Positions 63,701-64,000 of a DNA stretch of 64,000 nucleotides are shown here, piece by piece. The stretch covers positions 808,366-872,365 of the forward strand of contig NZ_KI519499.1 in NCBI RefSeq assembly GCF_000482785.1, read 5' to 3'. Source of the stretch: Derxia gummosa DSM 723 (GTDB lineage Bacteria > Pseudomonadota > Gammaproteobacteria > Burkholderiales > Burkholderiaceae_E). Each line of letters opens with the position of its first letter. Within the stretch, counting starts at the first letter, position 1. Below the pieces are notes generated by a model. It made no database searches and was not told the origin of the DNA. It saw only the letters and a program-made list of their open reading frames with translations. A program made the translations under genes and the position numbers.

Positions 63701-64000
63701 CGTTTTCACGGGCGCGGGCAGCACGGCCACGGGCGCGAGCGCGACCGCGGGCACCCATGCGATCACCGTCGGCACGCTGGCGGTCGGCAACTCGAACTAC
63801 ACGCTCGGCAGCGTGACCAACGGCACGCTCACGGTGAACAAGGCGGCGCTGACGGTGACGGCCAACGACGGCCGCAAGACCTACGGCGATGCCGACCCGA
63901 CGCTCGGCTACACGGTCGATGCCTCGCAGCTGCGCTACACGGACACCGCTTCGGTCGTGAGCGGCGTGCAGCTTTCGACCGCCACCGGCTCGGCCGCCAC
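54708..64000 (+). CDS. Giant TpsA exoprotein, filamentous-haemagglutinin type (3' end outside window)
   Basis: The frame stays open from 54708 to the window end, more than 3,090 residues. It begins with an extended signal region (MNRIYRLIWNELTGSFVAVAE, Met at 54708 or 54729) cleaved near PVSAQ (about residue 58). A TPS domain follows (about 70-330) with NQPNANSATLNRV and VLLVNPNGIVFGQGS. Residues about 620-1960 are made of some 16 modules with NSLVGS and GAVTW(G/L) motifs. Then come beta-helix-like stretches, the segment AGRYLVYSANP, three YDG repeats (YDGT at about 62757, 63046, 63342) and at least two MBG repeats (KTYGDSDPTL, KTYGDADPTL). It is secreted by the TpsB upstream and likely works in adhesion or biofilm. 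Cysteines are rare. Confidence 0.9.
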   Translation, partial: MHNGPGSMNRIYRLIWNELTGSFVAVAEFARARGKRSRGIAGAVLAAGGVALAAPVSAQAPPDAGRLAAAVAARNLAGNALPTGGNVVAGSATIGQNGARMDINQSSQRAAINWLGFDIGGQAQVNFNQPNANSATLNRVTGADPSAILGRLTSNGQVLLVNPNGIVFGQGSQVNVGGIVASTLDLADADFMAGKLNFTRGAGAGAVLNRGAITTAAGGYAALLAPEAINEGVISARLGTVALAAGDAVTLDVNGASLVGVRVDPATVKALVENRQMIVAEGGRVVMSAGAAQRLLQGAVAGGADGALVDDGGRVRIVSNTGTVSAAGGAVKVEGGNIDLAGNIDVGGASAGTVAIGGDYLSQSGRVEANATGGKGGGIAIQADTVVQTASAHLGADGSTGGGSIRVEGAAAGATGTTAPGMVYSSATMSARGLGDGAKGGDIAITASDVELRAAAINAAGDGGGGRVRIGGGFHGLDSGIANAVNVGVNASTVITADAGTHGDGGEVVVWSDGKTVFAGLAYARGGTQSGNGGKAEFSGAQTLIFQGDAQLNSRAGGAKGQLLLDPRNITVDEINSALATLAMSDPTPGNTSGFGTVTRVLSNGNVVVTAPYADTGATADTGAVYMFDSRSGALLSNLRGTNANDHIGSAGIQTLANGNYLVLSPDFETVGSRSYYFIKNYDAGQQTGASSYDYTSSYPRLTGNVSSGAITWQSGSTGGGSSLVSSGNSLTGNSASYDVVGGTNVYANDRLGQITQVSVTGYANAIAVPRTTTIVELSNGNVAIATPTWFNGRGAVTWLNGSNGQLADGSAGGRVSSTVSLVGSTAIRSTAPIEGDGSGHNVYVLDWNSALSTTLIGSTGSAVRTTTPAAPGDFVGEDLVALGNGSYVVGSRHFTNGSATYAGAVTWGSGSGGTVGAVSSSNSLVGGSKYDFVGSGGIRAVGSTQQNYLVLSPEWSATGNAAAGRYVNNAPNGAVTWVDGSNGQSYGSGSAGALVSSSNSLIGNAGDGVGALSNSVGSYTYSANSQTSTYLYVSHTAHSTSADGLRVLANGNWLAVDTSWNSSAGAVTFGLGASGLAGVVSSSNSLVGSTASDGIGNSVLLLDNSNWVTWSSVWDNGAATNAGAVTWGSGTTGRTGAVSASNSLVGSDAYETVGSNGVLAVGAAGSGGLRANYLVISPFWGNRSGQQYSTVNYGAITWGNGSTGTSGAVSSSNSLTGSNAGDYLGSYHYSDSRGSDNYFYSASWNGAVNPYAWTANVTTTVDVLDNGNYIVRSPSWNGGRGAVTWGSGAAGITGNVSSANSLVGSTADAYTTVTTSDGSKTFTDNSTGSTVSATFSRVTTYQTMTGDHVGLLGQALSGGRYMAVSPTWGDGKGALSMIGASGTTGTVGSGNSVLGSTADVYTDANRTALVSTGDRLGTLPDLLMLPTQYTSTATSGGKTYVENGSTTRRLGPLWLNHTANSTSETSYRGSTGFTYNAVSNWYVTGFTLNYYPIIKELSNGAVLVASPGWNNGSNIYAGAITWFSSAGQLADGSSGGTLGTGNSLVGSHARDWLGYRLPVDGVVELQGPNAGGFVLVNPQWWDDRGAVTWGSASAGVVGTVGSGNSLVGTRGATRPATTLVPRVSYNGETGTWYSSWAVRDNTTGQVAGAVTRDGDRVGAGGVFALADGNAVVSSPFWDFNATGLSQGVYLGWGAPNSRGAATWLNGGTGNYYGGGAGGAISSSNSLVGSNYGDAVSWAAWEQNSPGLTTTFVMPGITELTGGRYVVASPYWANGTATAAGAVTFSDAGGIAGAVSTANSLVGSTTGDHIGLGNGIRVGTTGTNRQMVSGVTVVQAWNPDTSSYDTNYFVRSADWTNTADGASGGARAGAVTWVNGTTGIAAGETTRGAVVGAGNSLVGSTANDAFGTLLTTLSGTVNGQSVRTGDLLIFSNLADCDVAGAGAVTLVSGLTGATGPASWRNSVVGLAPVANGQSTQSITTGTNTLNYTSDIQYALLPTAVTASESVQYRPLIWAAPNATSGKNSSVLYALTVVDDSLATQRNAGLLNGDAGGDLNWNSPLFAGNASGFTGVGGSNGLLGFSASTGSDVVITPGTLTAMLDAGTDVTLQASRDITVVRDITVSAGGNGGDLALDAGRSIRIYGDIDTDNGNFTATANRSLADGVVAADCPDCASRISMARGSTIDAGSGTLTLRILDSDKTSDVAGAITVANLRGNDIRVLNEGLDGSGRGMGIRFTAGASVGDTSTSNVLLRAGGSSSAGTGGIVLGSDTVITGSSSATLEASAAQAGSAFYLGSAGGSGAALSLTAAQAQAIVKQSSGFANVNFGRADQTGNLNLGALDMTQAAALRSGAALGADLRIQSGSGGITLSGNLVTNNDASHATTLATAGGGTIALGSSNVTNSGSGWLELETRGSGTVTQSTGAVSTASLLLDTTGSTSLTGSGNRFNTVAGSLGGGTLVAGTGNVTVGTVGGASGLASSAAFTLRTTGANTDLTLNNAVSATTGDITLAAARNFTNNVAGNAGIVASAGRYLVYSANPTDTTEGMTGYVKHYNQTYSASAPGYAGSGNWFLYSVAPTLTIGVGAGGNVVYGSSGSVPGITSSGFIDGDSFATATTGSLASTTSSYTPSGAGFIPVGTYTVNLTGQGTLASSLGYTITVNTGSSSFTVTPKPIDVAGLTANSRVYDGTTTASVSGTASLTGGGATSGDGHYMAGDTVNISGTATGSFTDRNAGTGKSVQLAGLTLGGADAGNYSISLGSVTADITPKPINITGLTAASSRVYDGTTAATVGGSASYDTEAVGSGTTTDGRAYTLDSISLSGTATGTYNSSHVAGANTVTFGGLTLGGTNAGNYTLVMGSQAATITAKPLNITGVTADGKTYDGTATATFTGTAALGTGGSAAGDGLLVGSDAVSLTGTLAGSFTNFNAGTRSVTTSGLSLTGTNAGDYTLSTWTPTATILARSISVAFNSQVKTYGDSDPTLTFTVGGLGLVGSDSIASVFTGAGSTATGASATAGTHAITVGTLAVGNSNYTLGSVTNGTLTVNKAALTVTANDGRKTYGDADPTLGYTVDASQLRYTDTASVVSGVQLSTATGSAA
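56580..60620 (+). repeat. NSLVGS/GAVTWG protein modules in the TpsA gene
   Basis: About 16 modules of 55-100 residues follow each other. Each has a line such as LGNGSYVVGS or LDNGNYIVRSPSW, then GAVTWGSG, then VSSSNSLVGS with a variable Asp-containing turn. GA(V/I)TW-type positions include about 56834, 57091, 57418, 57628, 58077, 58290, 58551, 59263, 59464, 59806 and 60313. DNA identity between modules is partial, so they are old duplications, yet long enough to allow recombination. Confidence 0.85.
62719..64000 (+). repeat. YDG and MBG repeats in the TpsA gene
   Basis: Three YDG-type modules start with K(P)-(I/L)-(D/N)-(V/I)-(A/T)GLTA...YDGT at about 62710, 63000 and 63300, with periods near 289 and 296 bases. 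They end in NAGNY(S/T)-type motifs. Two MBG-type modules follow (KTYGDSDPTL at about 63625, KTYGDADPTL at about 63880, period near 255 bases). Such modules form stalks in secreted adhesins. The array continues past the window edge. Confidence 0.85.

Noticed and set aside
57264..63758. A minus-strand open frame of more than 2,100 codons across the TpsA region
   Set aside because: It is antisense to the TpsA gene, rich in Arg/Ala/His/Gly with no family likeness. High GC and the repeated Gly/Ser/Thr codons of TpsA remove stops on the other strand.

Overview
The window is very GC-rich DNA (about 70% G+C by eye) with tightly packed genes. It looks like a chromosomal segment of a betaproteobacterium of the Burkholderiales type. 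Supporting this are the DUF1415, DUF4124 and DUF6502/DUF5666 genes, an AldA-like dehydrogenase, a membrane-anchored OtsA and the two-partner secretion pair. The genus is not proven; a Derxia- or Alcaligenaceae-like organism is only a guess. I saw no rRNA, tRNA, CRISPR array, transposase or integrase.

Left part (1-14 kb): the end of a dipeptide/oligopeptide ABC importer (permease plus fused double ATPase) is followed by a TonB-dependent receptor and its own ExbB-ExbD-TonB set, closed by clear terminators. Together these could move a substrate, perhaps a peptide or siderophore, across both membranes. Then come a ClC-type channel (minus strand), a DUF1415 protein coupled to an RluF-like pseudouridine synthase, and a glutamic-type intramembrane protease facing a DUF6502-DUF5666 pair. 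The protease and the DUF6502 gene carry similar TTATCACA palindromes upstream.

Alcohol oxidation module (14.4-22.4 kb): a minus-strand run encodes a Tat-type Rieske protein, a PQQ alcohol dehydrogenase with the Asp-X-Asp signature of lanthanide enzymes, an outer-membrane channel-like protein, a DUF1097 membrane protein and an AldA-like aldehyde dehydrogenase. A divergent AcoR-like sigma-54 activator, repeated TGAGACGC boxes and a possible -24/-12 promoter sit between them. The likely route is alcohol or diol to aldehyde in the periplasm, then acid in the cytoplasm.

Middle (22.5-47 kb): MscS channel; otsA-otsB trehalose synthesis; a glutaminyl-tRNA synthetase with an extra insert of about 95 residues; an acyltransferase; small regulators (YafY/WYL, MerR with a textbook operator and a coupled carboxymuconolactone-decarboxylase-like gene); acidic and hypothetical proteins; a degenerate CCA-enzyme-like HD protein; an MxaD-like SRPBCC protein; a YVTN propeller; a class II amidotransferase; a small GTPase pair; a 1.35-kb low-GC gene-free stretch; a glycosyltransferase; a Rieske ferredoxin; a sirtuin; a GNAT enzyme and an IPNS-like oxygenase.

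Right part (47-64 kb): an NMT1-type binding protein and a pterin/8-oxoguanine-type deaminase are separated by a 0.94-kb region holding two related, oppositely oriented, highly structured elements. Their helices are kept by compensatory changes. This is the strongest candidate for something undescribed. After a LysR regulator and a DMT exporter (overlapping tail to tail), the window ends in a TpsB transporter and a giant TpsA exoprotein of more than 3,090 residues, cut by the window edge.
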